DNA of 41,407 nt from Verrucomicrobiota bacterium (GCA_020831635.1 JAFIGC010000037.1:1-41407), one strand, 5' to 3'; positions 29,601 to 37,963 are shown, counted from the stretch's first letter. Translations and numbers: made by a program. Notes: a model not told the origin generated them from the sequence alone.

Positions 29601-31565
29601 GCGGAACAAATTCCGAGCCTGCTGCTGGTGCAAAGCCTGGCCACCCTGCCAGGCACCCTGTTGGCAATGGCCCTGCACACCAAACAACCCGAACTTCGCC
29701 TTCATCTCCATTGGGCCGCGCTCGGAAACCTCCTGTTTGCCCTCGCGCTGGGCGCACGACTGATGCTGCCGGGAGAAACCGCAGGACTCGATCCGCTTTT
29801 CCATTGCGCCCTCGCCGTCACCCTGCTGCTGAACTTGCTCGCCCTCCGCGACGCCCGCGCCGGACTGGCCCTCCATCGGTTGTTTCTTCTGCCTTGGGCC
29901 GGGGTCGCCCTCCATCTGGAAAGCCGACTGCCCGAATGGCACGCCACCCTGCAAACCTTGTGCCTCACCCATGGGATCAACACCCTGATCTGGAGCCTGC
30001 TCTGGGCCACCCACCTCCGTTGGGAACCCCTGGCGCGACGCCTCGGATTCCAGGCCCGCCCCGCTGCTCCCCAAGACTACCTCTACCGCTTCACCCTGCT
30101 GGTCGGCATCCCGCAAATCCTGTTTGTGCTCTTCATTTCCCTCTTGGGCATGACCACCCCAACCTTCGCGCCCGAACTCTCCACGCGATTGATTTATGCC
30201 GCATCCCTGCTGCTGCTCTCCGCAGGGCTCGCCGCCATGGCCAAAACACATTTCTCCGAGACGGAAAAATCCCCGCCGGACGCCATTCACGACGCCATCG
30301 GCTTCAGCGCCATCGCCGTTTTCGCTGGTTTTGTCCTCGCCCTGGCCTGGTCCCTGGTGAATCCGCAAGGCGACTACGCCCATCCGGCCCAATACAGCGC
30401 GGTGGCCTCGTTCTCCCTGATGTTCCTTTCCATGCTGTACGCCACCCTCCAATACCGAAAGCCACTGACCGCATGGTCCAACACCCTCCGGATCGGCGTG
30501 AAAATCCTCGTGCCCGTCGCCGCCCTGACCCTGCTCAACACCCTCGTGATCCAGGCCCTGAACGCATTTCTTTTCCAGAATCCCTCCAGGCTCCCCCCGC
30601 TCAGCGTTTTCGGGGTTGCCGCCGCCCTGCTCTTCGCCTGCGTCAACTGCATCCGCTGGGCCCTGCGTCCGGAGCGGGACCCGTTCCGTCTGAGCGATTC
30701 GCGCCGTCACCGCCACATCTATGCCGCCGAAGGACTTCTCGCCCTGCTGGTGCTTCACCTGCGGATCAGCTTTCCCGAACTCTTTTCCGGGTGGGTCGTT
30801 GCCATCTGGCCCCTGATCGTCATGGGCCTGGCGTTCTTGGGGCTCGGCCTCAGTGCCGCCTGGGAGCGGAAAGGCCTGCGGGTCCTGGCGCTTCCCGTGT
30901 CCCGCACCGCCCTCTTTTTGCCGTTGCTGCCCCTGATTGGCTTCTGGATCGGTCCCTTGCCCGTGCACGAATCCCTGGTCATGCTCCTCATGGGCGGGGT
31001 GTACGGCATCGCCGCCATGCAGCGCAAGTCCTTTGCGTTTTCAGTGCTGGCCGCCCTCTGCGCCAACGGCGCCCTATGGGTGTTGCTGCACCGAACCGCC
31101 GGACGCGGGTTTTTGGAACACCCCCAACTCTGGACGCTTCCCTTTGCGCTCTGCGTCCTCCTCGTCGGCCACCTACACCGCCACCAACTGGGACCCGACC
31201 GCCACGCCCAACTTCGCTATACCTGCGTGAGCCTCATCTATCTTTCCTCCACCGCCGAAATGTTCATTCAAGGCGTGGCCAACGCCCCCTACCTGCCTCT
31301 GGTGCTCATGGGACTTTCCGTATTGGGTATCCTCGCAGGCATCATGTTTCGAATACAGTCCTTTCTCTTTTGTGGACTCGGTTTCCTGATGCTTTCCCTG
31401 ATCACCATTCTCTACCACGCCTCCGCGAATCTGGGGTGGACCTGGATCTGGTACGTCGCCGGCATTGTCTTGGGCCTTTGCATCCTCATCCTCTTCGCCG
31501 CCTTTGAGTCCAAACGCGAGACCCTCCTCGCCCGCCTTGACACCGTCAAGGGTTGGAATCGGTGA
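26601..31565 (+). CDS. C-terminal bulk of the giant polytopic membrane protein
   Basis: This part has 1654 residues, very rich in Leu, Ala and Trp, with dozens of hydrophobic segments of 18-22 residues separated by short loops. It has almost no soluble domain. Lys is scarce and Arg/His-bearing loops alternate with the helices. The Met at 26601 lies 17 codons after the TGA and may not be a true start; no clear ribosome-binding sequence precedes it. With the N-terminal part it would form a protein of about 1966 residues. Such giant membrane proteins are annotated as hypothetical, and I assign no function. If the stop is real, only re-initiation or read-through could give this product. Confidence 0.7.
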   Translation: MPAHARALTISVVTLSGFQFLLRRFPMADLSTPLLFLVCTIPLVLHAASIGWVLRRARDPAKNAPVHLLWFWGFTAFPTVLLVALCGILSGDPAALGERFSALVCLYGGPSLFMGLHFWHRRKTIPSVWLAGSGTLVGVLGLVIMGGGLLLAWPMPGTLLPALIVISLCCIWLALREKLPEAWIPASLTAALGVTLVRLVSLRAEMGWDASETELLNALFSGDAGRALVPSVWGLAVIGFFLRRHPKLNPLHGRLVLYCAAGLACVCILFLGAFGLARAGDPLMLRLHYGLFGLLGLAAPWVRWVPGPSNPVPRLQTLLVRAGVVLLTLALLQSGWFVWGWDATQPLLLIANLAMAGLVGVWALGGKSWEIYHREVLTLVWLSSCTAFAFILQLSLIPGAPSQFAQLLLLALPWMLLSALNANPLPWILSQIALTLAAMHLLHDTGIVSPGYLPASGIVLTSLIWAVLRAWVPKPSHPETPGGELWPSGSAPAQGKIRHLRKSVTHLLHPPRFSADQMLLAITAAGLFGWFWYGFATRLNLEVRAAFAPANVSSPPMVEWVLYAGVALALCIARIRAPEFQRKWFPQLFLGWAVAAMPLLASHGVYDQSVSTLMRWSAILLVWGGCPLSRPLQRQSLWTGAGLLLALTVRGVYGSLAGWGLPVPGVFGFLGDANATTDLSLPLALLSFYLFRMARRETQSGAMLLSSLVGHLAILAVFLVYPRPAGMDPILFGIRLLQAHTLWGALFGLGWIFWRERPQTDPVWLKVHLGLAFFSLLSLLVPPTVYVFLAATETLSHGSAVANGWGILAAAGVFACLTLILGYDPRNTPCFAWTRRDASALAGAFLWPIILLVTSHFAARSTWLAYRLLTLSTSLAVLIGSGVAGALWSAEFRPFLIPGDREDPRPGGVSWLQCSMWFLFLLSVRVIVPPHHGANHADLWAALPMLFLGLAFFAHAFLSLIPRIGTCFGSLRPNATLGAVCIQISAFLLWNLRWLPDLSPAEQIPSLLLVQSLATLPGTLLAMALHTKQPELRLHLHWAALGNLLFALALGARLMLPGETAGLDPLFHCALAVTLLLNLLALRDARAGLALHRLFLLPWAGVALHLESRLPEWHATLQTLCLTHGINTLIWSLLWATHLRWEPLARRLGFQARPAAPQDYLYRFTLLVGIPQILFVLFISLLGMTTPTFAPELSTRLIYAASLLLLSAGLAAMAKTHFSETEKSPPDAIHDAIGFSAIAVFAGFVLALAWSLVNPQGDYAHPAQYSAVASFSLMFLSMLYATLQYRKPLTAWSNTLRIGVKILVPVAALTLLNTLVIQALNAFLFQNPSRLPPLSVFGVAAALLFACVNCIRWALRPERDPFRLSDSRRHRHIYAAEGLLALLVLHLRISFPELFSGWVVAIWPLIVMGLAFLGLGLSAAWERKGLRVLALPVSRTALFLPLLPLIGFWIGPLPVHESLVMLLMGGVYGIAAMQRKSFAFSVLAALCANGALWVLLHRTAGRGFLEHPQLWTLPFALCVLLVGHLHRHQLGPDRHAQLRYTCVSLIYLSSTAEMFIQGVANAPYLPLVLMGLSVLGILAGIMFRIQSFLFCGLGFLMLSLITILYHASANLGWTWIWYVAGIVLGLCILILFAAFESKRETLLARLDTVKGWNR

Positions 31566-31974
31566 TGGTCGTTGGAAAGGTGACGCACAAAGCCACCTAA
31601 AAGATCGAAAACAACCTGAAAAATCCGCTTTTCCGCGTTGTTTCCCGCTTCGGCTCCTCCTTCGGGGGCTGGGACACTTTGGATGTCGAGCGAGGCGAAG
31701 TTGCCTTCACGGTTTCGGGCAGGTTTTGCCTGGCATGTCTTTTCGGGCAACCAAAGACAGGCCGCTGCCCGGAAGGGGCTTGTTTGTGTGTTTTGTGAAT
31801 TGTAGACGACAAAGTATCTATGTCCATGACCTTTTCCCTTTTAGAATTTTCAGCTCTCTTTTCAAATCTTATAATTCTCTCTGTTGGTGCTGATGTTACA
31901 TTTTGATTTATATGAATCAAGCCTTAAATTCATTTTTTCTTGCACTTTGGGAGGGTCCGGTTCAGGATGACCGT
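31566..31974. other. Intergenic stretch without a credible gene
   Basis: 409 nt that go from GC-rich to AT-rich. Short frames in several directions exist but have no protein-like composition. A GC-rich stem-like CGGCTCCTCCTTCGGGGGCTG lies near 31650-31671. 31800-31912 is AT-rich and could carry the promoter of the following gene. I see no RNA gene or repeat family of this window here. Confidence 0.4.
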
Positions 31975-32271
31975 ATGAACACATTACAGGATTTTCTCGA
32001 GCACGCCCAACAACACGATGCCCCAGACCCCGCTTGGTCCGCCCCCTTGCAGGCTCTCTGGTACGCCGAAAAGGGCGATTGGGCGCGGGCCCATGACCTT
32101 TGCCAACAGGGAGACCTTCCTGACGGCGCTTGGGTCCACGCCAACCTGCACCGCGAGGAAGGGGATCCATCCAATGCGCGATACTGGTATCACCGCGCGG
32201 GCAAACCCGAAAGCGATCTGGGCATCGTGGAGGAACGACACGACATCATCACCCGCTTGCTGGCGGGTTGA
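31975..32271 (+). CDS. Small conserved hypothetical protein
   Basis: The gene encodes 98 residues from ATG 31975. The frame runs upstream to a TTG at 31903 and an ATG at 31912. I prefer 31975 because AGGA lies 8 nt before it and because MNTLQDFLEHAQQHDAPDPAWSAPLQALWYAEKGDWARAHDLCQ is how I remember this family starting. DGAWVHANLHREEGDPSNARYWYHRAGKP is the second conserved part. It is soluble and TPR-like in pattern (one or two helical hairpins). Function unknown. It is followed 11 nt later by the secreted TPR gene. Confidence 0.75.
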   Translation: MNTLQDFLEHAQQHDAPDPAWSAPLQALWYAEKGDWARAHDLCQQGDLPDGAWVHANLHREEGDPSNARYWYHRAGKPESDLGIVEERHDIITRLLAG

Positions 32272-32282
32272 GGGAAAAGTCC

Positions 32283-33764
32283 ATGCGCGCCCGCTTTCCT
32301 ATATTGATCTCCTTCTTCCTGCTTGCGGGCTGGGTCACATCGGGCGCCGAGGTCTCCGCCTTGATCGAACAATTGGGCGCGGATGCGTTTGCCGACCGGG
32401 AAGCCGCTTCCGCGGCCCTTTGGGAAAAAGGGGACGCGGCCCTGGAAGCCCTGAGGTCGGCCACCACGAATTCGGATCCCGAAGTGTCCACCCGGGCGCG
32501 AAACTTGCTGCCTCTCATGGAAATGGGCATCCGCCCGGACACACCGAAAGCGCGACGACAGGCCATGCTCGAAAGCCGGACCCTTTCCGGTTCGCCCTTG
32601 CGGGAACTGATCAAAGAAATTTACGAAGAACTTGGAAAAGAAGCGTTTCCTTTCTTACGCGTACATCTGCAAGGTGAAGGTTCGAACATCGCGACCGACT
32701 TGATCATCGACCACCTGAAGTCCCTCTTTCGCGACCAACGTTATCAGGAACTGAAGGATCGGGCCGCGGCTTCCGCCGAACGCGCGCCCCACGAAGCCCG
32801 CTTTCTCTATTTGAAGGCGACGGGCGCTGGATTCATGCAGGAAGAAGAATTGGCCCACGACCTTTGCCAGCAAGCCTTTGCCTTGAATCCGGATGACGAG
32901 GTGGCCCACTACTTGGCCGCGGAATTGTTGAGGGAATTGAACCAGGTCCGCCTCGCGATTCGGGAATATCATCATGTCCTGGAGACGCCCCCGGACAAAA
33001 GCGTCTATGACATCAATGCCTACCTGCGACTGGGGTCGCTTTATGAGCGCACGGAAGAATACAAAAAAGCGGCATTCGCCCTCCAAAGCGCCCTGGCCCT
33101 ATACGAAGACGGCAGGAAGGAGGGCAACCGCGCCATGGGATTGGTCGGCAATACCGTCGAGGGCTTGCAGGACAAAATCCGGGAACTGCAAGCTCAGGCC
33201 ATTGCCGGGGAAATGGGAGAAACCCCTTTTCGAGTTCGGGTGGAGACCGTGGTCAAGGACGGGCGGGAGGAGGAATTGGCGGCGGCCCGCCGGGAATCGG
33301 ATTTGGTGATGTCGATGAGCGTGCAACCCCATGGATTGCGCTTGTTCGAAAAAGCGCCCGCCACCGTCGCCTATGACGCGGAACAAAACCAAATCCAAGT
33401 GTTACTCAACGACAGGCCCATCCAAGCGGGTGTCGCCTACAAACTGAAACCCGATCGAAACCGAATCCAGATCCATACCTTGGATCGGGTGTATTTCTTT
33501 GAATTGGATGCGGATACCGGACAGGGCCGGAAAGTGGACAGCTTTGCGTTGGACTACCTTCTGAAAATCACCCCGAATGAGCAGACCGCCGCCCTCAAGG
33601 ACCCAGAACTGCTTCTCGATGAAACCCCCGTAAGCTGGGAAGAGCTGGAACAAGGCATCCACTACGATTTTCTCCCGAAAAAAATCAACTTCTCCTTAAG
33701 CGGAAAGAACGCAAACGGTATCGTGTACAAAGCGGAAGCCGAATTCGAACCCCAAGCGCAGTAG
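32283..33764 (+). CDS. Secreted TPR/HEAT-repeat protein
   Basis: The gene encodes 493 residues from ATG 32283. A signal peptide (MRARFPILISFFLLAGWVTSGA) leads into a HEAT-like unit (LIEQLGADAFADREAASAALWEKGDAALEALRSATTNSDPEVSTRARNLL), a pattern I often see in PVC secreted proteins. TPR-like helices (about 130-290) and a C-terminal beta-rich domain follow. Longer upstream starts overlap the previous gene and break the signal peptide. It probably works in the periplasm or outer membrane as a binding scaffold; the partner is unknown. The gene ends in GGAGTGC-word repeats (33774-33800). Confidence 0.75.
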   Translation: MRARFPILISFFLLAGWVTSGAEVSALIEQLGADAFADREAASAALWEKGDAALEALRSATTNSDPEVSTRARNLLPLMEMGIRPDTPKARRQAMLESRTLSGSPLRELIKEIYEELGKEAFPFLRVHLQGEGSNIATDLIIDHLKSLFRDQRYQELKDRAAASAERAPHEARFLYLKATGAGFMQEEELAHDLCQQAFALNPDDEVAHYLAAELLRELNQVRLAIREYHHVLETPPDKSVYDINAYLRLGSLYERTEEYKKAAFALQSALALYEDGRKEGNRAMGLVGNTVEGLQDKIRELQAQAIAGEMGETPFRVRVETVVKDGREEELAAARRESDLVMSMSVQPHGLRLFEKAPATVAYDAEQNQIQVLLNDRPIQAGVAYKLKPDRNRIQIHTLDRVYFFELDADTGQGRKVDSFALDYLLKITPNEQTAALKDPELLLDETPVSWEELEQGIHYDFLPKKINFSLSGKNANGIVYKAEAEFEPQAQ

Positions 33765-33773
33765 AGTGGGGAC

Positions 33774-33800
33774 GGAGTGCGGAGTGCGGAGTGGCGAGTG
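33774..33800. repeat. GGAGTGC tandem words
   Basis: The words CGGAGTG and GGAGTGGCGAGTG repeat here right after the TPR gene stop, followed by ATGACGGGTGACG. The same word type, with the same GTGACGGGTGACG neighbour, is found at 16883-16931 after the Rsm22-like gene, so both sites carry related insertions. Confidence 0.65.
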
Positions 33801-33813
33801 ATGACGGGTGACG

Positions 33814-34662
33814 TTATTCTGGAAGTCCTAATTCGGATTTCAGGGTCCTCAAATCTTTCAAAAAATCAGACTGCATGGATCGGGTGTAGATTCGGAAAAT
33901 TTTCCCTTGGTTTTGGAGTTCGACCAGTTTTCTCAAATCACTCAGCCTTTCTTTCCACGTCATCCCATCCGTAACGAGCATCATCACCGTATCCGGGCGT
34001 TTTTGCTCTACAATCCTGGCGATATCGCCGAGAATATCCGTTTGTTTACTTCCGGTGGCTCCATAGGCTTTCACCTCGATCAACAGTTGGGGATCATTCC
34101 GATTCGGCACCGCAAAATCGGCTTTTTCCGTGCTCGTTCCATTGACCCCGACAAAACGGCATCGGGTATCCACCAAATCCGGATGAAAAACCTTCAGAAG
34201 AAGCTTTTCCGTAAAATCTTCCAGCCCTCGACCTCGTTGTTGCCCTTTAATGGCACTTCCCCGCCCACCTTTCAACCGCTCAACCAGCACGTCCGACCAA
34301 TGTGCCTTCACATTCACGGCCGCGCTCATTTTCTCAAGCACACCCATGGATTCCAGCGCACTCAAAAATTTGTCTCGTTCCTGATGAAACCGAGTGATGC
34401 CAAAACCTCCAGGCCCCAGAATCTCCTTCATCTGCATGGTCATTTCATCTTTGGAAACATCCAAGAACAATCGAATGACCGTCATCCCCAAAGCAAAGTC
34501 CGACTCCAGGATATTCAAAACATCAGTCCTGTCGAAAGCGGGTTTTTGTGGGATACCCCTGAGAACGCCGATACATCCGGCTGCATGTTCATCCAGCCAA
34601 GTGGCCTCTACGGGGGTTAGACTGGAAACAAGATCCTTCAGATTTTGACGAATCCGTTTCAT
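33814..34662 (-). CDS. Type II restriction endonuclease, PD-(D/E)XK type
   Basis: The gene encodes 282 residues. EKADFAVPNRNDPQLLIEVKAYGATGSKQTDILGDI gives the catalytic D182-x13-E196-x-K198 core, with QTDI after it as in many nucleases of this fold. The helical N-terminal half (1-150) has no known domain. It overlaps the adenine methyltransferase gene by 4 nt and is co-translated after it. It would cut sites lacking the partner's N6-methyladenine. The recognition sequence cannot be read. The TPR gene converges on it, with a repeat between. Confidence 0.75.
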   Translation of the reverse strand: MKRIRQNLKDLVSSLTPVEATWLDEHAAGCIGVLRGIPQKPAFDRTDVLNILESDFALGMTVIRLFLDVSKDEMTMQMKEILGPGGFGITRFHQERDKFLSALESMGVLEKMSAAVNVKAHWSDVLVERLKGGRGSAIKGQQRGRGLEDFTEKLLLKVFHPDLVDTRCRFVGVNGTSTEKADFAVPNRNDPQLLIEVKAYGATGSKQTDILGDIARIVEQKRPDTVMMLVTDGMTWKERLSDLRKLVELQNQGKIFRIYTRSMQSDFLKDLRTLKSELGLPE

Positions 34663-35756
34663 GCGAGCCCCAAAATAAGGTATTCTTCCACCAAATTCCG
34701 TTTGGCGGCGGCGTGGGTGCCAAAGTGATAGCGATGCGGTTTCCGAAGGACTTCCACATTCGGTTTGGTTTTTTTCAGAAGCGCAACCAAAACATCCAAA
34801 TCGGGATAGGCATTGGAACTGTAGGAAAGCACGATCGTGGAATCGGCAAAATGGCGGAAAAGCTGGTCAAAAGCCTCCACGGCTTTCGCACGATGACCAA
34901 AAGGCGTGTAGGGTTTCTTGATTTTTTTCACCTTGGAGGTCTGTAGAAGTTCAAGCCCTTGCCAATAGCAGGAGAGACCTTCCAGAAAGTGGTACCGCTT
35001 CATGTAGCAGTTGTCATCTGAACGTGGCACATAAGGTGGATCCATGTAAACCAGATCGATGTCCTGATTCGGGCAGCTGAACACGTCTCCATGACGCGAT
35101 TGATTCGCCTGTTTGTTGGAAAAAACCGCTTGGTTATAGCATTGCACCTGCTCCAAAAAATGCTCCCGAAGCGATAATTTCAAATCGCGGCGCCCATCTT
35201 TGTATTTTTGCGGGTCTCCGGCTACGGTAAAGACCCCTCTTGGCTGTCTTTTGATACAGGACCTCAAAATCGCGGCCAGTGCCAGGGATTGCTTGTGGGG
35301 AGAAGGCATTTCCCGGATTCCCGACCAAAGATTGTCTAGGAACTGGAGGTCCGCGGCATCGTAGAAAATTCCGGCGAATGTTTTCTGGATAAACTGCCAG
35401 GCGTCTCCCTCCGCTTTGGACACAAGCAACCTTTCCAGATCCCCATCCTCCAGATGCGTGTTGTTGTTTTGAACCAAGGCCTGACTCAATACCGCGGGAA
35501 AATGAAGTGAGTCATTCGCGATCACTTGTTTTCCCATCGATTTCAAAAGATACGAGACCACGCCGGAGCCTGAAAACGCATCGCAGGCGGAGTCAAAATC
35601 CAATTGCTGCAAAATCGAATGCAACCACTCCACCAGTCGATATTTGCTGCCCATATATCTGAACCGTGGATACAATTGAAACTGGGGGGGAATCCGACTC
35701 AGTAACTTTAAATCGGGAACTGAAGATTCGTCGTATGGAATGAGTGGATCAATCAT
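34659..35756 (-). CDS. DNA adenine methyltransferase, D12 (alpha) class
   Basis: The gene encodes 365 residues from ATG 35756 (a GTG at 35762 is possible). FRYMGSKYRLVEWL is the D12 N-terminal signature. DAFSGSGVVSYLLK is SAM motif I. LVYMDPPYVPR is catalytic motif IV (DPPY). The order I then IV defines the alpha group. It transfers a methyl group to N6 of adenine in its site, protecting it from the nuclease encoded by the overlapping downstream gene. The leader lacks a Shine-Dalgarno sequence. The HxlR gene is divergent, and the 168-nt gap holds its own candidate operator. Confidence 0.9.
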   Translation of the reverse strand: MIDPLIPYDESSVPDLKLLSRIPPQFQLYPRFRYMGSKYRLVEWLHSILQQLDFDSACDAFSGSGVVSYLLKSMGKQVIANDSLHFPAVLSQALVQNNNTHLEDGDLERLLVSKAEGDAWQFIQKTFAGIFYDAADLQFLDNLWSGIREMPSPHKQSLALAAILRSCIKRQPRGVFTVAGDPQKYKDGRRDLKLSLREHFLEQVQCYNQAVFSNKQANQSRHGDVFSCPNQDIDLVYMDPPYVPRSDDNCYMKRYHFLEGLSCYWQGLELLQTSKVKKIKKPYTPFGHRAKAVEAFDQLFRHFADSTIVLSYSSNAYPDLDVLVALLKKTKPNVEVLRKPHRYHFGTHAAAKRNLVEEYLILGLA

Positions 35757-35827
35757 AATCACACTATACGCATGGATTCATCAAGGTCAACGCCGTTTTA
35801 CAAGAAAATGAAGGTTTCCCGGGATCA

Positions 35828-35849
35828 TGCAAATCGTGCAGGTTTTGCA
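35828..35849. promoter_or_regulatory. Inverted repeat TGCAAA-N10-TTTGCA upstream of the HxlR gene
   Basis: TGCAAA (35828-35833) and TTTGCA (35844-35849) are exact reverse complements. A second, overlapping GTGCA/TGCAC pair lies at 35836-35850. TTGCAC (35845-35850) could serve as a -35 box. It lies between the divergent methyltransferase and regulator genes and is a candidate autoregulatory site. Confidence 0.35.
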
Positions 35850-35924
35850 CTAGACAGTTCCGTAGAATCGGGCATGACTTGGAAAATCCCAAAACTGGAC
35901 TCAACCTAAAGGAGGATACGCCCC

Positions 35925-36248
35925 ATGAGTGGCAAAGAAGTTGATTGTCAGGTGGAACTGACCCTGAAGTTGATCGGGGGACGTTGGAAGGTGCTGATCA
36001 TCCAGCAATTGCTGCAAGGCACGAAACGCTTCAATGCCTTGCAGCGCTCCCTGTCCACGATCTCCCATAAGTCCCTCACCCAACAGCTCCGGGAATTGGA
36101 GCGCGATGGATTGGTCAGCCGAAAAGTGTACCCCCAAGTCCCTCCGAAAGTCGAATATCGACTCACGGAACTGGGAAAATCACTGGCGCCGATTTTGTAT
36201 GCGATGCACGATTGGGCCAATGAACACAAGGGTAAAATTCGTTCATAG
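35925..36248 (+). CDS. HxlR-family winged-helix regulator
   Basis: The gene encodes 107 residues. C8 followed by QVELTLKLIGGRWKVLIIQQLLQGTKRFNALQRSL, then ISHKSLTQQLRELERDGLVSRKVYP and PPKVEYRLTELGKSL, is the HxlR signature, including the winged helix. An N-terminal Cys at this place is used for redox or electrophile sensing in characterised relatives (HypR-type), so it may sense quinones or reactive species. AAAGGAGG lies 8 nt before the ATG. It is followed by the YcaC-like and pirin genes, which are typical targets, with an operator candidate between. Confidence 0.9.
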   Translation: MSGKEVDCQVELTLKLIGGRWKVLIIQQLLQGTKRFNALQRSLSTISHKSLTQQLRELERDGLVSRKVYPQVPPKVEYRLTELGKSLAPILYAMHDWANEHKGKIRS

Positions 36249-36254
36249 TTACCT

Positions 36255-36315
36255 GCAAGTGCGTGGGTTACAACATAGTGCGTACTTGCGCGTTTTCAAG
36301 GGTTTGGGGTATGAT
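36255..36315 (+). promoter_or_regulatory. Operator and promoter upstream of the YcaC-like/pirin genes
   Basis: GCAAGT (36255-36260) and ACTTGC (36284-36289) are inverted, and GTGCGT is repeated in the middle (AGTGCGT twice). TTGCGC (36286-36291) and TATGAT (36310-36315) are 18 nt apart and form a -35/-10 pair. The right arm overlaps the -35 box, so a bound HxlR dimer would block this promoter. The ATG of the hydrolase is at 36399 with AAGGAG before it. Confidence 0.45.
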
Positions 36316-36398
36316 GCGGGAAGATGAGGGATGACCGCGGTTTGAACAGAACCCTTTTCTGTTCCGGTCTTCCGCTCAACAACCCAAGGAGTATACCC

Positions 36399-37022
36399 AT
36401 GACTGCATTCACATACAACCGACTGGACAAAAACAACGCGGCGGTGTTGATGGTGGACCATCAAACCGGCCTCACGAACTTGGTGCAGGACTTCACGCCC
36501 AATGAATTCAAAAACAATGTCCTCGCCCTGGCCGACAGCGCCAAATATTTTGGACTGCCGACCATTCTCACCACCAGCTTCGAGCAGGGACCCAATGGCC
36601 CGTTGGTCCCGGAACTGAAGGAAATCTTTCCCGACGCGCCCTACATTGCCCGTCCGGGACAGATCAACGCCTGGGACAACGAGGACTTCCGCGCGGCCGT
36701 GGAAGCCACTGGCAAAAAACAACTCATTATCGCCGGGATTGTGACCGAAGTCTGCGTGGCCTTCCCCGCGCTGTCGGCCATCGAGGCCGGGTACGAGGTG
36801 TTTGTGGTGACCGACGCATCCGGCACCTTCGATCAAACCACCCGCGACGCCGCATGGAACCGCATGTCCCAGGCCGGGGTTCAACTGATGACCTGGTTTG
36901 GCGCCGCCTGCGAATTGCATCGCGACTGGAGAAATGATATTGAAGGACTGGGCGCCTTGTTCTCCAACCATCTGCCCAACTACCGTTGTTTGATCAACAG
37001 CCATTTGGCACATACGTCTTGA
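36399..37022 (+). CDS. ycaC: Isochorismatase-family hydrolase, YcaC-like
   Basis: The gene encodes 207 residues from ATG 36399 (a longer frame exists but AAGGAG precedes this ATG). NNAAVLMVDHQTGL (D20), PYIARPGQINAWDNEDF and IAGIVTEVCVAFPAL with Cys119 form the cysteine-hydrolase active site of the YcaC group. Substrate unknown. It lies between an HxlR-type regulator and a pirin, a combination often linked to quinone or aromatic stress. The pirin gene follows 35 nt later. Confidence 0.88.
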   Translation: MTAFTYNRLDKNNAAVLMVDHQTGLTNLVQDFTPNEFKNNVLALADSAKYFGLPTILTTSFEQGPNGPLVPELKEIFPDAPYIARPGQINAWDNEDFRAAVEATGKKQLIIAGIVTEVCVAFPALSAIEAGYEVFVVTDASGTFDQTTRDAAWNRMSQAGVQLMTWFGAACELHRDWRNDIEGLGALFSNHLPNYRCLINSHLAHTS

Positions 37023-37057
37023 AAACAACCCTGAAAAAAGAAAGAAAGAGTAAACGT

Positions 37058-37915
37058 ATGAAAAAAGCAAACGAAATTCTGTCCAGTCCCCCCGCCCATT
37101 GGGTGGGGGACGGCTTTCCCGTCCGCGGCATGTTTGGCAAACATGTCTTTACGGAGTCCGTGAGTCCATTTTTGATGTTGGATTACGCGGGGCCCGCGCA
37201 ATTCGAGCCCACTTCCCGCCGCCGCGGCGTGGACGGGCATCCCCACAAGGGATTTGAAACCGTGACCATTGTCTACGCCGGGGAAGTGGAACATCACGAT
37301 TCCACCGGCAACCACGGGGTCATTGGCCCCGGGGACGTGCAGTGGATGACCGCCGGGGCGGGCATTCTTCACAAGGAGTATCATTCCGAAAACTTCGCCC
37401 GCGAGGGCGGTGACTTCGAGATGGTGCAGTTGTGGGTGAACCTGCCCGCCAAAGACAAAGGCGCAAAGCCCGGGTACCAGTCCATTCTCAACGCGGACAT
37501 TCCCACGGTATCCTTGCCCGGAGGTGGCGAGGCGCGGGTGATCGCCGGGTCCCTGCTGGACCAGACAGGCCCCGCCAAAACCTTCAGCCCCATGAATGTG
37601 TGGGACCTCTCCTACCCGGAGGCGGCAACCTCCCGCATCGAACTGCCGGAGGGTCACACCTGCATCGTGTTGGTTCGCCGGGGCAGTGTCCGCATCGGCG
37701 ATGGCCCGGAAGTCGGCGAAGCCTCCTTGGCCATACTCGATGCCGGGGACGCCCGGCTCGAAATCACCGCCTCGTCCGGCACCAAGGCCCTGATCCTCTC
37801 GGGCGAACCCCTCGGCGAACCCATTGCCGCGCAAGGTCCGTTTGTGATGAACACCCGCGAAGAGCTGGTGGATGCCATGCGCCAATTTCAACGCGGCGCC
37901 ATGGGAAATCTGTAA
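37058..37915 (+). CDS. Pirin-family protein
   Basis: The gene encodes 285 residues from ATG 37058. The N-terminal cupin carries the metal site HPHKGFETVTIVYAGEVEHHDSTG and the later GILHKEYHS (His/His/His/Glu pattern). The C-terminal cupin-like half (about 165-285) ends in GFxxNTREE-type FVMNTREELVDAMRQFQRG. Bacterial pirins with this site can act as quercetin 2,3-dioxygenase or as redox-dependent protein partners. It follows the YcaC-like gene in the same direction and is probably under HxlR control. A longer start at 36986 overlaps the hydrolase gene and is rejected. Confidence 0.9.
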   Translation: MKKANEILSSPPAHWVGDGFPVRGMFGKHVFTESVSPFLMLDYAGPAQFEPTSRRRGVDGHPHKGFETVTIVYAGEVEHHDSTGNHGVIGPGDVQWMTAGAGILHKEYHSENFAREGGDFEMVQLWVNLPAKDKGAKPGYQSILNADIPTVSLPGGGEARVIAGSLLDQTGPAKTFSPMNVWDLSYPEAATSRIELPEGHTCIVLVRRGSVRIGDGPEVGEASLAILDAGDARLEITASSGTKALILSGEPLGEPIAAQGPFVMNTREELVDAMRQFQRGAMGNL

Positions 37916-37963
37916 TCGCCGGATTTCGCTGGCTACTTGTCGAAAAACCATTACGATGAGGCC

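Noticed and set aside
29261-31507. 748-residue plus frame inside the giant membrane gene
   Set aside because: Pro/Arg-rich out-of-frame reading of a leucine-rich membrane protein.
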